DNA of 5,556 bases, from the NCBI GenBank assembly GCA_036620675.1, contig JAZHEE010000069.1; one strand, given 5' to 3'. Under the pieces are notes generated by a model. It worked only from the letters and a program-made list of their open reading frames with translations, did no database searches and had not been told where the DNA came from. This document shows positions 1 to 5,556 of this stretch, piece after piece. The position numbers were made by a program, and so were the translations under genes. Every line of letters starts with the position of its first letter. The first letter of the stretch is position 1. The stretch is from Jejubacter sp036620675. Its GTDB lineage: Bacteria; Pseudomonadota; Gammaproteobacteria; Enterobacterales; Enterobacteriaceae.

Positions 1-4
1 GGTA

Positions 5-34
5 AAAGAGAGGCCCCAGAAATACAGCAGGGCC
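5..34 (-). terminator. Possible second hairpin downstream of the bamD terminator
   Basis: GGCCC at 12-16 can pair with GGGCC at 30-34 around a 13-base loop. On the minus strand the stem is followed by a short T-rich stretch (complement of 5-11). It could be a backup terminator or part of the leader of whatever gene lies to the left; in E. coli that gene is raiA, on the same strand as bamD. The stem is short and the loop large, so this is tentative. Confidence 0.25.
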
Positions 35-37
35 CGG

Positions 38-72
38 AGAAAAACAGCCAGTCAGTTGCTTAACTGACTGGC
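38..72 (-). terminator. Rho-independent terminator of bamD (minus strand)
   Basis: A perfect 11-bp stem (47-57 paired with 62-72) closes a 4-base loop (58-61). Read on the minus strand it is followed by a run of five T (complement of the A run at 40-44) within TGTTTTTCTC. It lies 41 bases past the bamD stop, in the right orientation for that gene. On the plus strand no T run follows the stem, so it should act in one direction only. Confidence 0.85.
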
Positions 73-112
73 ATTACAGCCTGAAAGCTGCCGTTTTTTG
101 TCAGAAGCCAAA

Positions 113-841
113 TTACCGGTTGGCCGCAATAATTTTGGCAACTTTTTCCGCTTCTGCATTCAACTGCAACTGACGGTATGCCTTTTCCATCAGCGGCAGG
201 CCGTCGCGCGTTGCCTGAGTATCCGGATAATCGCGCAGCATGCCTTCAACGCGGTTGACCACCGCGACCCACGCGCCGCGGCGCGTGTAGTACTGAGCGA
301 CGGAAAGCTCATATTTAGCCAGACGGTTTTTCAGGAACACCATACGGCGAGCGGAATCGGTCGCATATTGGCTGTTGGGATAGCCGCGCACCAGCTTCGA
401 AAAGTCATTGAATGCGTCGCGAGCATGGCGCGGGTCGCGATCTGAGCGATCGACGCCAAAGAAACCCTGAAGTGCGCTGTCGTCCATCGCCATATCGGTC
501 AGACCGCGCATATACAGTACGTAATCGATGTTAGGATGGGTTGGATTCAGACGCATAAAGCGGTCGATGGCGGCCTGCGCCAGCGGCAGATCGGCGTTTT
601 TGTAATAGGCGTAGATCAGATCGAGCTGCACCTGCTGCGAGTAAGGTCCAAACGGATAGCGGTTATCCAGCGCTTCCAGTTGCGTTATCGCCGCTTTCCA
701 GTTACCGTCCTGCAGTTTTTGCTGGGCGGTCGCGTAGATGTCAGAGGGTGAGCTGTCGGGCACCTCATCTTTGGTGCTGGAGCAACCGACCAGGGCCAGG
801 CTCAGCGTGGCGGCAGCCACCAGATATTTCATGCGCGTCAT
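113..841 (-). CDS. bamD: Outer membrane protein assembly factor BamD (lipoprotein)
   Basis: BamD is an essential lipoprotein of the beta-barrel assembly machinery. It sits on the periplasmic face of the outer membrane, contacts BamA and helps recruit unfolded outer-membrane proteins. The 242-residue product starts MTRMKYLVAAATLSLALVGC, a lipoprotein signal peptide with lipobox LVGC. Cys20 is the predicted lipidated residue, and Ser21 at +2 fits sorting to the outer membrane. The mature part is the helical TPR-like fold of the family, including the conserved segments ALDNRYPFGPYS (about 57-68) and GFFGVDRSDRDP (about 126-137). Arg197, which is important for BamA contact in E. coli, is present in the segment WVAVVNRVEG. 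From memory E. coli BamD has 245 residues; here the C-terminus ends IIAANR, about three residues shorter. The annotated start has a GAGGA ribosome binding site at 855-859, a rather long 13 bases away; the next Met (codon 4) would be further still. It is transcribed divergently from rluD and ends at a strong terminator. Confidence 0.97.
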   Translation of the reverse strand: MTRMKYLVAAATLSLALVGCSSTKDEVPDSSPSDIYATAQQKLQDGNWKAAITQLEALDNRYPFGPYSQQVQLDLIYAYYKNADLPLAQAAIDRFMRLNPTHPNIDYVLYMRGLTDMAMDDSALQGFFGVDRSDRDPRHARDAFNDFSKLVRGYPNSQYATDSARRMVFLKNRLAKYELSVAQYYTRRGAWVAVVNRVEGMLRDYPDTQATRDGLPLMEKAYRQLQLNAEAEKVAKIIAANR

Positions 842-972
842 GACGTTTTGACTTTCCTCAGAATGTTATTCAGGGAGACTCTCCGTTAAGCTCCCGTTGA
901 AGACCAGCTACAATAGCACACTATATTAAACGGCAAAGCCGTAAAAACCCAACGTTAACGAAGAAGCTGTAT
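842..972. promoter_or_regulatory. Divergent bamD/rluD promoter region
   Basis: This 131-base gap must carry promoters for both genes. For rluD (plus), candidate -10 boxes are TACAAT at 909-914 (weak -35 TTAAGC at 886-891, 17-base spacer) and TATATT at 922-927 (-35-like TTGAAG at 897-902, 19-base spacer). For bamD (minus), the complement of 920-925 reads TATAGT, a possible -10 in the same AT-rich patch. A perfect inverted repeat with 5-bp arms (ACGGC-AAA-GCCGT, 930-942) and an 8-bp palindrome CGTTAACG (953-960) lie in the rluD leader. Near-duplicate motifs CTCCGTTAAG (881-890) and CTCCCGTTGAAG (891-902) sit side by side. The exact start sites cannot be decided from sequence alone. Confidence 0.45.
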
Positions 973-1953
973 ATGGCACAACCAGTAAAACTCACCGCAA
1001 CGGTGTCCGAGTCACAACTCGGCCAACGCTTAGATCAGGCTTTGGCCGAATTGTTCCCGGATTATTCACGTTCGCGGATAAAAGAATGGATTCTTGACCG
1101 GCGAGTGCGGGTCAATGGCAACATTTGCGAAAAACCGAAAGAAAAAGTGTTGGGTGGCGAGAGCGTCGATATCGATGCTGAAATCGAAGAAGAAGCCCGT
1201 TTCGAAGCGCAGGATATCCCGCTGGATATCGTTTATGAAGACGATGACATCATCGTTATCAATAAGCCGCGCGACCTGGTGGTACACCCGGGTGCGGGTA
1301 ATCCGGACGGCACGATACTGAATGCGCTGCTGCATTACTATCCGCCGATCGTCGATGTGCCGCGCGCCGGTATCGTCCACCGTCTGGATAAAGACACCAC
1401 TGGTCTGATGGTAGTCGCGAAGACTATTCCGGCCCAGACCCATCTGGTGGAGGCGCTGCAGCGCCGTGAGATCACCCGCGAATATGAGGCGGTTGCTATC
1501 GGCCATATGACGGCGGGAGGAACGGTAAGCGAGCCTATCAGCCGTCACCCGACGAAGCGTACCCATATGTCGGTGCATCCGATGGGCAAACCGGCGGTGA
1601 CTCATTACCGTATTATGGAACATTTTCGCATCCATACCCGGCTGAGACTGCGCCTGGAAACCGGCCGTACTCACCAGATTCGCGTCCATATGGCGCACAT
1701 TACTCATCCTCTGGTCGGGGATCCTCTATACGGTGGTCGCCCCCGTCCGCCGAAAGGGGCGTCTGAAGCGTTTATCGAGGCGCTACGCAAATTCAACAGA
1801 CAGGCGCTGCACGCCACCATGCTGAGGCTGTATCATCCAATCACCGGTATTGAGATGGAGTGGCATGCCCCGATTCCCCAGGATATGGTGGATCTGATCG
1901 ATGCGCTGCGCGATGACTTCGAGGAACATAAAGACCGGGTTGACTGGCTATGA
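973..1953 (+). CDS. rluD: 23S rRNA pseudouridine(1911/1915/1917) synthase RluD
   Basis: RluD isomerises three uridines to pseudouridine in helix 69 of 23S rRNA, acting in the cytoplasm during late assembly of the 50S subunit; in E. coli its loss can impair growth and translation termination. The product is 326 residues, the same as my recollection of the E. coli protein, and is nearly collinear with it. An S4-type RNA-binding domain occupies about residues 18-75 (LDQALAELFPDYSRSRIKEW...VRVNG). The catalytic RluA-family domain follows, with the signature GIVHRLDKDTTGL (133-145) placing the catalytic Asp at 139, as in E. coli. Further family motifs are INKPRDLVVHPGAGN (about 96-110) and LETGRTHQIRVHMAHI. 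No strong Shine-Dalgarno is seen before the ATG, only a purine-rich AACGAAGAAG stretch (957-966). The stop codon overlaps the start of pgeF (ATGA), pointing to one mRNA and coupled translation. Confidence 0.97.
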   Translation: MAQPVKLTATVSESQLGQRLDQALAELFPDYSRSRIKEWILDRRVRVNGNICEKPKEKVLGGESVDIDAEIEEEARFEAQDIPLDIVYEDDDIIVINKPRDLVVHPGAGNPDGTILNALLHYYPPIVDVPRAGIVHRLDKDTTGLMVVAKTIPAQTHLVEALQRREITREYEAVAIGHMTAGGTVSEPISRHPTKRTHMSVHPMGKPAVTHYRIMEHFRIHTRLRLRLETGRTHQIRVHMAHITHPLVGDPLYGGRPRPPKGASEAFIEALRKFNRQALHATMLRLYHPITGIEMEWHAPIPQDMVDLIDALRDDFEEHKDRVDWL

Positions 1954-2681
1954 CCAAACTGATCGTTCCAGAGTGGCCGATGCCTGCGGGTGTAGCGGCC
2001 TGTAGCTCCACCCGGGTAGGCGGGGTTAGCCTCGCCCCCTGGGATTCCATGAATCTGGGCGCCCATTGTGGCGATTCCTTGCAGCATGTGGAACAAAACC
2101 GGCGCCGGTTATACGAGGCGGCAGCATTCCCTTCTGCACCGGTCTGGCTGGAGCAGGTGCACGGTCGTGCGGTGCTGAAGCTGGATGGCTCCGAGCCAGC
2201 TTCGAAGCGTGCCGATGCCTCCTGGACCGATCGCCGGTCAACCGTTTGTGCGGTAATGACGGCAGATTGCCTGCCGGTGCTATTCTGTAATATGTCGGGA
2301 AACGAAGTGGCCGCCGCCCACGCTGGATGGCGCGGCCTGTGTGAAGGTGTACTGGAAGAGACCGTCGCCAGTTTCCATGACCGCCCGGAGCATCTTCTGG
2401 CATGGCTGGGGCCCGCTATTGGCCCCGCAGCCTTTGAGGTAGGCGGCGAAGTGCGTGAAGCCTTTGTGGCAAAGGACCCTCAGGCCGAAAGCGCTTTTCG
2501 TCCGGTCGGCGAAAAGTTTTTCGCCGATATTTATCAGCTTGCGCGTCAGCGTCTGGCAAATGTTGGCGTTCGCCAGGTCTTTGGTGGAGAACGCTGCACA
2601 TATAGCGAGAGTGGCGACTTTTTCTCTTATCGACGTGATGGAACTACCGGCCGTATGGCAAGTTTTATCTGGCTGATATAA
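1950..2681 (+). CDS. pgeF: Peptidoglycan editing factor PgeF (YfiH, multicopper-oxidase-like laccase domain)
   Basis: PgeF (formerly YfiH) is a cytoplasmic enzyme reported to remove wrongly incorporated L-serine from UDP-MurNAc-L-Ser, so that the peptidoglycan stem keeps L-alanine at position 1; family members have also been described as laccase-like or purine-nucleoside-active. The 243-residue protein has the E. coli length and matches the family throughout. The metal-site residues stand in their expected motifs: His71 in WLEQVHG, Cys107 in MTADCLPVLFC and His124 in AAAHAGWRGL. Other conserved blocks are CSSTRVGGVS near the N-terminus, WLGPAIGPAAFEVG in the middle and FFSYRRDGTTGRMASFIWLI at the C-terminus. 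The start overlaps the rluD stop as ATGA and has only a weak ribosome binding site of its own, so translation probably depends on coupling. No terminator is apparent between this gene and clpB. Confidence 0.95.
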   Translation: MTKLIVPEWPMPAGVAACSSTRVGGVSLAPWDSMNLGAHCGDSLQHVEQNRRRLYEAAAFPSAPVWLEQVHGRAVLKLDGSEPASKRADASWTDRRSTVCAVMTADCLPVLFCNMSGNEVAAAHAGWRGLCEGVLEETVASFHDRPEHLLAWLGPAIGPAAFEVGGEVREAFVAKDPQAESAFRPVGEKFFADIYQLARQRLANVGVRQVFGGERCTYSESGDFFSYRRDGTTGRMASFIWLI

Positions 2682-2743
2682 CCTATAAAATCAAGACGAT
2701 CCAGTGCGGGTGACTATTCCTTCACATAATTATGGTCATTAAC

Positions 2744-2772
2744 CTTGAATAATTGAGGGATGACCTCATTTA
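2744..2772 (+). promoter_or_regulatory. Sigma-32 heat-shock promoter of clpB
   Basis: The -35 element CTTGAA (2744-2749) and the -10 element CCTCATTTA (2764-2772) match the sigma-32 consensus (CTTGAA, CCCCATNTA) with a single -10 mismatch and a 14-base spacer, typical for RpoH promoters. Transcription should start about 2778-2781, giving a leader of roughly 30 bases before the clpB ATG. The spacer and -10 form a small inverted repeat, TGAGG (2754-2758) and CCTCA (2764-2768), of unknown meaning. ClpB is a classic member of the RpoH regulon, which supports the call. Confidence 0.92.
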
Positions 2773-2800
2773 ATCTCCAGTAGCAATTTTGACCTGTTAT

Positions 2801-2808
2801 GGGAGGAG
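2801..2808 (+). promoter_or_regulatory. clpB ribosome binding site, decides the start
   Basis: GGGAGGAG lies immediately before the ATG at 2811 (GGAGG ends four bases upstream). An in-frame ATG at 2799 overlaps the start of this motif and would add four residues (MGGV), three of them encoded by the Shine-Dalgarno stretch itself; it has no ribosome binding site of its own. The 2811 start is therefore preferred, and it gives the known ClpB N-terminus MRLDRLTNKF. Confidence 0.88.
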
Positions 2809-2810
2809 TT

Positions 2811-5387
2811 ATGCGTCTGGATCGTCTTACTAATAAGTTCCAGCTTGCCCTCGCCGATGCCCAGTCCCTTGCTCTTGGGCACGACAACCAATTTATTGAA
2901 CCCCTTCATCTGATGAGCGCCCTGCTGAAGCAGGAAGGCGGTTCCGTTGCGCCGTTATTAACGTCTGCGGGCGTTAACGTCGGCCAGCTACGAACATCCA
3001 TTGAGCAGGCGTTAAGTCGGCTACCGCAGGTGGAGGGCACCGGCGGGGATGTACAGCCTTCACAGGATCTGGTTCGCGCCTTAAATCTTTGCGACAAACT
3101 GGCGCAGAAACGCAATGACAACTTTATTTCATCGGAGCTTTTCGTCCTTGCGGCGCTGGAGTCCCGTGGCACTTTGGCGGATCTGTTAAAAACCGCGGGT
3201 GCCACAACAGCGGGTGTGACACAGGCGATTGAGCAGATTCGTGGAGGGGAAAGCGTGAACGACCAGAACGCTGAAGATCAGCGCCAGGCGCTACAGAAAT
3301 TTACCATCGACCTGACCGAGCGGGCGGAAAGCGGCAAGTTGGATCCGGTTATCGGTCGCGATGAAGAGATTCGCCGCACCATCCAGGTACTGCAGCGCCG
3401 TACTAAAAACAATCCGGTATTAATCGGGGAGCCTGGGGTGGGGAAAACCGCCATTGTCGAAGGGCTGGCCCAGCGTATTGTGAACGGCGAAGTGCCGGAA
3501 GGGCTGAAAGGCCGCCGGGTGCTGGCGCTGGATATGGGGGCGCTGGTGGCTGGCGCCAAATATCGCGGCGAATTCGAAGAGCGCCTGAAAGGGGTGCTGA
3601 ACGATCTTTCGAAGCAGGAAGGCAACGTCATCCTGTTTATCGATGAACTGCATACTATGGTCGGCGCCGGTAAGGCGGATGGCGCTATGGATGCCGGTAA
3701 TATGCTAAAACCGGCGCTGGCCCGTGGCGAGCTGCACTGCGTAGGGGCCACCACGCTCGACGAATATCGTCAGTATATCGAGAAAGACGCTGCGCTGGAG
3801 CGCCGTTTCCAGAAGGTATTTGTAGCGGAACCGTCGGTTGAGGATACCATCGCGATTCTGCGTGGCCTGAAAGAGCGCTATGAACTGCACCATCACGTAC
3901 AGATTACCGACCCGGCCATTGTCGCCGCGGCGACGCTGTCGCATCGCTACATTTCCGATCGTCAGCTGCCGGATAAAGCTATCGACCTGATCGATGAGGC
4001 CGCTTCCAGCATTCGTATGCAGATAGACTCTAAGCCGGAAGCGCTGGACCGCCTCGACCGACGTATTATCCAGCTGAAGCTGGAACAGCAGGCGCTGATG
4101 AAAGAGTCGGATGAGGCCAGTAAAAAGCGGCTGGATATGCTCAACGACGAACTGTCGGATAAAGAGCGTGAATATTCGACCCTGGAAGAAGAATGGAAAG
4201 CAGAGAAAGCGTCGCTTTCTGGCACCCAGACAATTAAAGCCGAGCTGGAGCAGGCGAAGATTGCGATGGAGCAAGCCAGGCGTGTGGGCGACCTTGGGCG
4301 GATGTCCGAATTACAATACGGGCAGATTCCCAAGCTGGAAAAACAGCTGGCTGCCGCCACGCAGTCGGAAGGTAAGACTATGCGTCTGTTGCGTAACAAG
4401 GTGACCGACGCCGAGATCGCTGAAGTGCTGGCGCGCTGGACCGGTATTCCGGTTTCCAGAATGATGGAAAGCGAGCGCGACAAACTGTTGCGTATGGAGC
4501 AGGAACTGCATCAGCGCGTGATTGGGCAGGATGAAGCGGTTGAGGCTGTATCCAACGCCATTCGCCGTAGCCGCGCCGGGTTGTCCGATCCTAACCGTCC
4601 TATTGGTTCTTTCCTGTTTCTGGGGCCGACCGGGGTGGGGAAAACGGAACTGTGTAAGACCCTGGCCAACTTTATGTTCGACAGCGACGACGCCATGGTG
4701 CGTATCGATATGTCCGAGTTTATGGAAAAACATTCGGTTTCACGCCTGGTCGGCGCGCCTCCGGGATATGTTGGTTACGAAGAAGGCGGCTATCTGACCG
4801 AAGCCGTGCGGCGTCGGCCTTATTCCGTCATTCTGCTGGATGAAGTGGAAAAGGCCCATCCGGACGTGTTTAACATCCTGTTGCAGGTGCTGGACGACGG
4901 GCGCCTGACGGATGGGCAGGGCAGAACGGTGGACTTCCGCAATACCGTGGTAATCATGACCTCTAACCTGGGCTCCGATCTGATTCAGGAACGCTTCGGT
5001 GAACTGGATTATGCACATATGAAAGAGCTGGTGCTGGGCGTGGTCAGCCATAACTTCCGCCCTGAGTTCATCAACCGTATTGATGAAGTGGTGGTCTTCC
5101 ACCCGCTGGGTGAACAGCATATTGCTTCGATTGCTCAGATTCAGCTGCAGCGGCTCTATCAGCGCCTTGAGGAGCGTGGCTATACCGTCCAGGTTTCGGA
5201 TGAAGCGCTGAAACTGCTGGGTGAAAACGGCTACGATCCGGTTTACGGGGCGCGTCCGTTGAAACGTGCTATTCAGCAACAGATAGAAAATCCGCTGGCG
5301 CAGCAGATCCTGTCGGGGGAACTGTTGCCTGGTAAGCCTATCGAGCTGAAAGTGAAAGACGATCAGATTGTTGCCGTTCAGTCTTAA
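2811..5387 (+). CDS. clpB: ATP-dependent protein disaggregase ClpB (Hsp104 family)
   Basis: ClpB is a hexameric AAA+ chaperone of the cytoplasm that, with DnaK/DnaJ/GrpE, pulls polypeptides out of aggregates after heat stress. The product is 858 residues (E. coli about 857) with all domains in order. These are an N-terminal double Clp repeat (about 1-145), NBD1, a coiled-coil M-domain (about 410-520) rich in Glu, Lys and Leu, and NBD2 with its C-terminal small domain. In NBD1, Walker A is GEPGVGKT (206-213), Walker B is VILFIDE with Glu279, the pore-loop residue is Tyr251, and the arginine fingers are Arg331/Arg332. In NBD2, Walker A is GPTGVGKT (605-612), Walker B is VILLDE with Glu678, the pore tyrosine is Tyr653 in PGYVGYEEGG, the arginine finger is Arg756, and sensor 2 is GAR (813-815). 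There is no ClpP-binding IGF/L loop, consistent with a disaggregase rather than a protease partner. It is driven by a sigma-32 promoter and ends at an intrinsic terminator. All catalytic residues are intact, with no frameshift. Confidence 0.98.
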   Translation: MRLDRLTNKFQLALADAQSLALGHDNQFIEPLHLMSALLKQEGGSVAPLLTSAGVNVGQLRTSIEQALSRLPQVEGTGGDVQPSQDLVRALNLCDKLAQKRNDNFISSELFVLAALESRGTLADLLKTAGATTAGVTQAIEQIRGGESVNDQNAEDQRQALQKFTIDLTERAESGKLDPVIGRDEEIRRTIQVLQRRTKNNPVLIGEPGVGKTAIVEGLAQRIVNGEVPEGLKGRRVLALDMGALVAGAKYRGEFEERLKGVLNDLSKQEGNVILFIDELHTMVGAGKADGAMDAGNMLKPALARGELHCVGATTLDEYRQYIEKDAALERRFQKVFVAEPSVEDTIAILRGLKERYELHHHVQITDPAIVAAATLSHRYISDRQLPDKAIDLIDEAASSIRMQIDSKPEALDRLDRRIIQLKLEQQALMKESDEASKKRLDMLNDELSDKEREYSTLEEEWKAEKASLSGTQTIKAELEQAKIAMEQARRVGDLGRMSELQYGQIPKLEKQLAAATQSEGKTMRLLRNKVTDAEIAEVLARWTGIPVSRMMESERDKLLRMEQELHQRVIGQDEAVEAVSNAIRRSRAGLSDPNRPIGSFLFLGPTGVGKTELCKTLANFMFDSDDAMVRIDMSEFMEKHSVSRLVGAPPGYVGYEEGGYLTEAVRRRPYSVILLDEVEKAHPDVFNILLQVLDDGRLTDGQGRTVDFRNTVVIMTSNLGSDLIQERFGELDYAHMKELVLGVVSHNFRPEFINRIDEVVVFHPLGEQHIASIAQIQLQRLYQRLEERGYTVQVSDEALKLLGENGYDPVYGARPLKRAIQQQIENPLAQQILSGELLPGKPIELKVKDDQIVAVQS
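3243..3257 (+). promoter_or_regulatory. Internal ribosome binding site and GTG start for short ClpB isoform
   Basis: GGAGGGG (3243-3249) precedes an in-frame GTG at 3255-3257, with GGAGG ending seven bases before it. The GTG is Val149 of full-length ClpB, the same residue at which E. coli starts its natural N-terminally truncated isoform (about 80 kDa). Initiation here would give a 710-residue protein (3255-5387) lacking the N domain but keeping NBD1, the M-domain and NBD2; in E. coli the two forms co-assemble into hexamers. Confidence 0.8.
3542..3549 (+). other. Chi site (RecBCD recombination hotspot octamer)
   Basis: An exact copy of GCTGGTGG lies within clpB, in the plus-strand orientation shared with clpB and the rRNA promoter. 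In E. coli Chi is enriched on the leading strand, and rRNA operons run with replication, so the orientation is as expected. The octamer within a GC-rich coding frame (Leu-Val-Ala) could also be chance. Confidence 0.5.
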
Positions 5388-5390
5388 CGG

Positions 5391-5418
5391 AAAAACGGGC
5401 CTTTCGGGGCCCGTTTTT
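5391..5418 (+). terminator. Rho-independent terminator of clpB
   Basis: ACGGGCC (5395-5401) pairs perfectly with GGCCCGT (5408-5414) around a 6-base loop TTTCGG. The stem can extend to 11 bp by pairing AAAA (5391-5394) with TTTT (5415-5418), and a further T-rich stretch follows (5420-5429). The hairpin begins three bases after the clpB stop codon. It separates clpB transcription from the rRNA promoter region just downstream. The A run on the left side may let it work in both directions. Confidence 0.93.
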
Positions 5419-5459
5419 GTCTTCTTTTTCACCACTCCTGCGCTATTTTTATTCGTGCT

Positions 5460-5474
5460 GCCTGAAAAGTGTTC
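5460..5474 (+). promoter_or_regulatory. Fis binding site I of the rrn P1 promoter
   Basis: The 15-mer GCCTGAAAAGTGTTC fits the Fis pattern G-N2-YR-N5-YR-N2-C at every fixed position, with an A-rich centre. Its centre (5467) lies 71 bases upstream of the predicted P1 start at 5538, which is exactly where Fis site I sits in E. coli rrn P1 promoters. Bound Fis there contacts the RNA polymerase alpha subunit and activates transcription. A weaker match with one mismatch is seen at 5440-5454, centred near -91. Confidence 0.7.
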
Positions 5475-5478
5475 GGTT

Positions 5479-5500
5479 GGCATTTTTTTTAAGATAACCC
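5479..5500 (+). promoter_or_regulatory. UP element of rrn P1
   Basis: Positions -59 to -38 relative to the predicted start contain a run of eight T (5483-5490) followed by AAGATAA. This resembles the T-tract and A-tract layout of the UP-element consensus that binds the alpha subunit C-terminal domains. The A-tract before the T run is poorly kept, so it may be weaker than that of E. coli rrnB. Confidence 0.65.
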
Positions 5501-5501
5501 C

Positions 5502-5538
5502 TTGCCAGCACGAATTCAGGCCCTATAATGCGCCACCA
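5502..5538 (+). promoter_or_regulatory. rrn P1 core promoter of a ribosomal RNA operon
   Basis: The -35 box TTGCCA (5502-5507), a 16-base spacer, and the perfect -10 box TATAAT (5524-5529) are followed by the GC-rich discriminator GCGCCACC (5530-5537). The predicted +1 A at 5538 is nine bases past the -10. From TATAAT onward the sequence is essentially identical to E. coli rrn P1 (CACTGACACGGAACAACG). The suboptimal spacer and GC-rich discriminator are what make such promoters sensitive to ppGpp/DksA and to the initiating nucleotide level. In E. coli the operon at this place, downstream of clpB, is rrnG. P2, the leader and 16S would lie beyond the window. Confidence 0.93.
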
Positions 5539-5556
5539 CTGACACGGAACAACGCC
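5538..5556 (+). other. 5' end of rrn operon leader (partial)
   Basis: The last 19 bases are the start of the P1 transcript leader, matching the conserved enterobacterial beginning CTGACACGGAACAACG. The P2 promoter, boxB/boxA antitermination signals and 16S rRNA are not reached before the window ends. Confidence 0.85.

Noticed and set aside
78..99. Plus-strand hairpin CAGC-CTGAAA-GCTG followed by a T run
   Set aside because: The stem is only 4 bp, and no plus-strand gene lies upstream that it could terminate.
888..894. Sigma-E-like -35 element for bamD (GGAGCTT on the minus strand)
   Set aside because: bamD has been placed in the sigma-E regulon in E. coli, so I looked for it. No acceptable -10 (TCAAA/TCTGA-like) occurs 15-17 bases downstream, so the promoter is not supported here.
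1066..1707. Minus-strand open frame of 213 codons opposite rluD
   Set aside because: It is entirely antisense to a well-conserved gene and no protein family is recognisable.
2799..2810. Upstream ATG extending ClpB by four residues (MGGV)
   Set aside because: The extra codons are the Shine-Dalgarno sequence of the real start at 2811, and there is no ribosome binding site upstream of 2799.
3705..4483. Overlapping minus-strand open frames (189 and 173 codons) opposite the clpB NBD1 and M-domain
   Set aside because: They are low-complexity shadows in antisense frames, with no recognisable domain and no evident ribosome binding site or promoter.
4740..5483. Minus-strand open frame of 247 codons opposite the 3' half of clpB
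   Set aside because: It lies antisense to the highly conserved clpB NBD2, its composition reads as a shadow of that frame, it runs through the clpB terminator region, and no family is recognisable.
1..5556. Mobile elements, CRISPR arrays, defence genes or horizontally acquired islands
   Set aside because: All coding space is taken by four conserved housekeeping genes in the expected syntenic order. Every intergenic gap is under 170 bases and holds only promoters and terminators.

Overview
The window is ordinary core chromosome of an enterobacterium (Enterobacteriaceae, close to Escherichia/Klebsiella/Shimwellia-type genera but not E. coli itself). The four proteins are recognisable along their whole length as BamD, RluD, PgeF (YfiH) and ClpB. 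Their order and orientation match the E. coli rluD-pgeF-clpB-rrnG neighbourhood, with bamD divergent. The genus assignment is inferred from remembered E. coli proteins; no search was run.

Layout, left to right. Bases 1-112 hold the 3' end of the bamD transcription unit, with a strong minus-strand terminator hairpin. bamD (113-841, minus) encodes the essential outer-membrane lipoprotein of the BAM complex. Bases 842-972 are a divergent promoter region. rluD (973-1953, plus) encodes the 23S rRNA helix-69 pseudouridine synthase and overlaps pgeF (1950-2681, plus), the peptidoglycan editing factor, by an ATGA junction. Bases 2682-2810 carry a very clear heat-shock (sigma-32) promoter and the clpB ribosome binding site. 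clpB (2811-5387, plus) encodes the Hsp104-family disaggregase and includes a well-formed internal start for the short isoform. An intrinsic terminator follows at 5391-5418. The last ~120 bases are the P1 promoter of a ribosomal RNA operon (Fis site, UP element, -35/-10, GC-rich discriminator and the first bases of the leader). The rRNA genes themselves lie beyond the right edge.

The genes are housekeeping and do not form one pathway. rluD and pgeF are probably co-transcribed and translationally coupled. clpB has its own heat-shock promoter, and no terminator is seen between pgeF and clpB, so some read-through is possible. RluD modifies the product of the type of operon that begins at the right edge.

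I see no mobile element, CRISPR array, tRNA, phage gene or frameshift, and no new multi-gene system. The points most worth a second look are regulatory: the sequence-supported internal ClpB start, the Fis site placed exactly at -71 of rrn P1, and a pair of interlocked inverted repeats spanning the P1 upstream region and core promoter.
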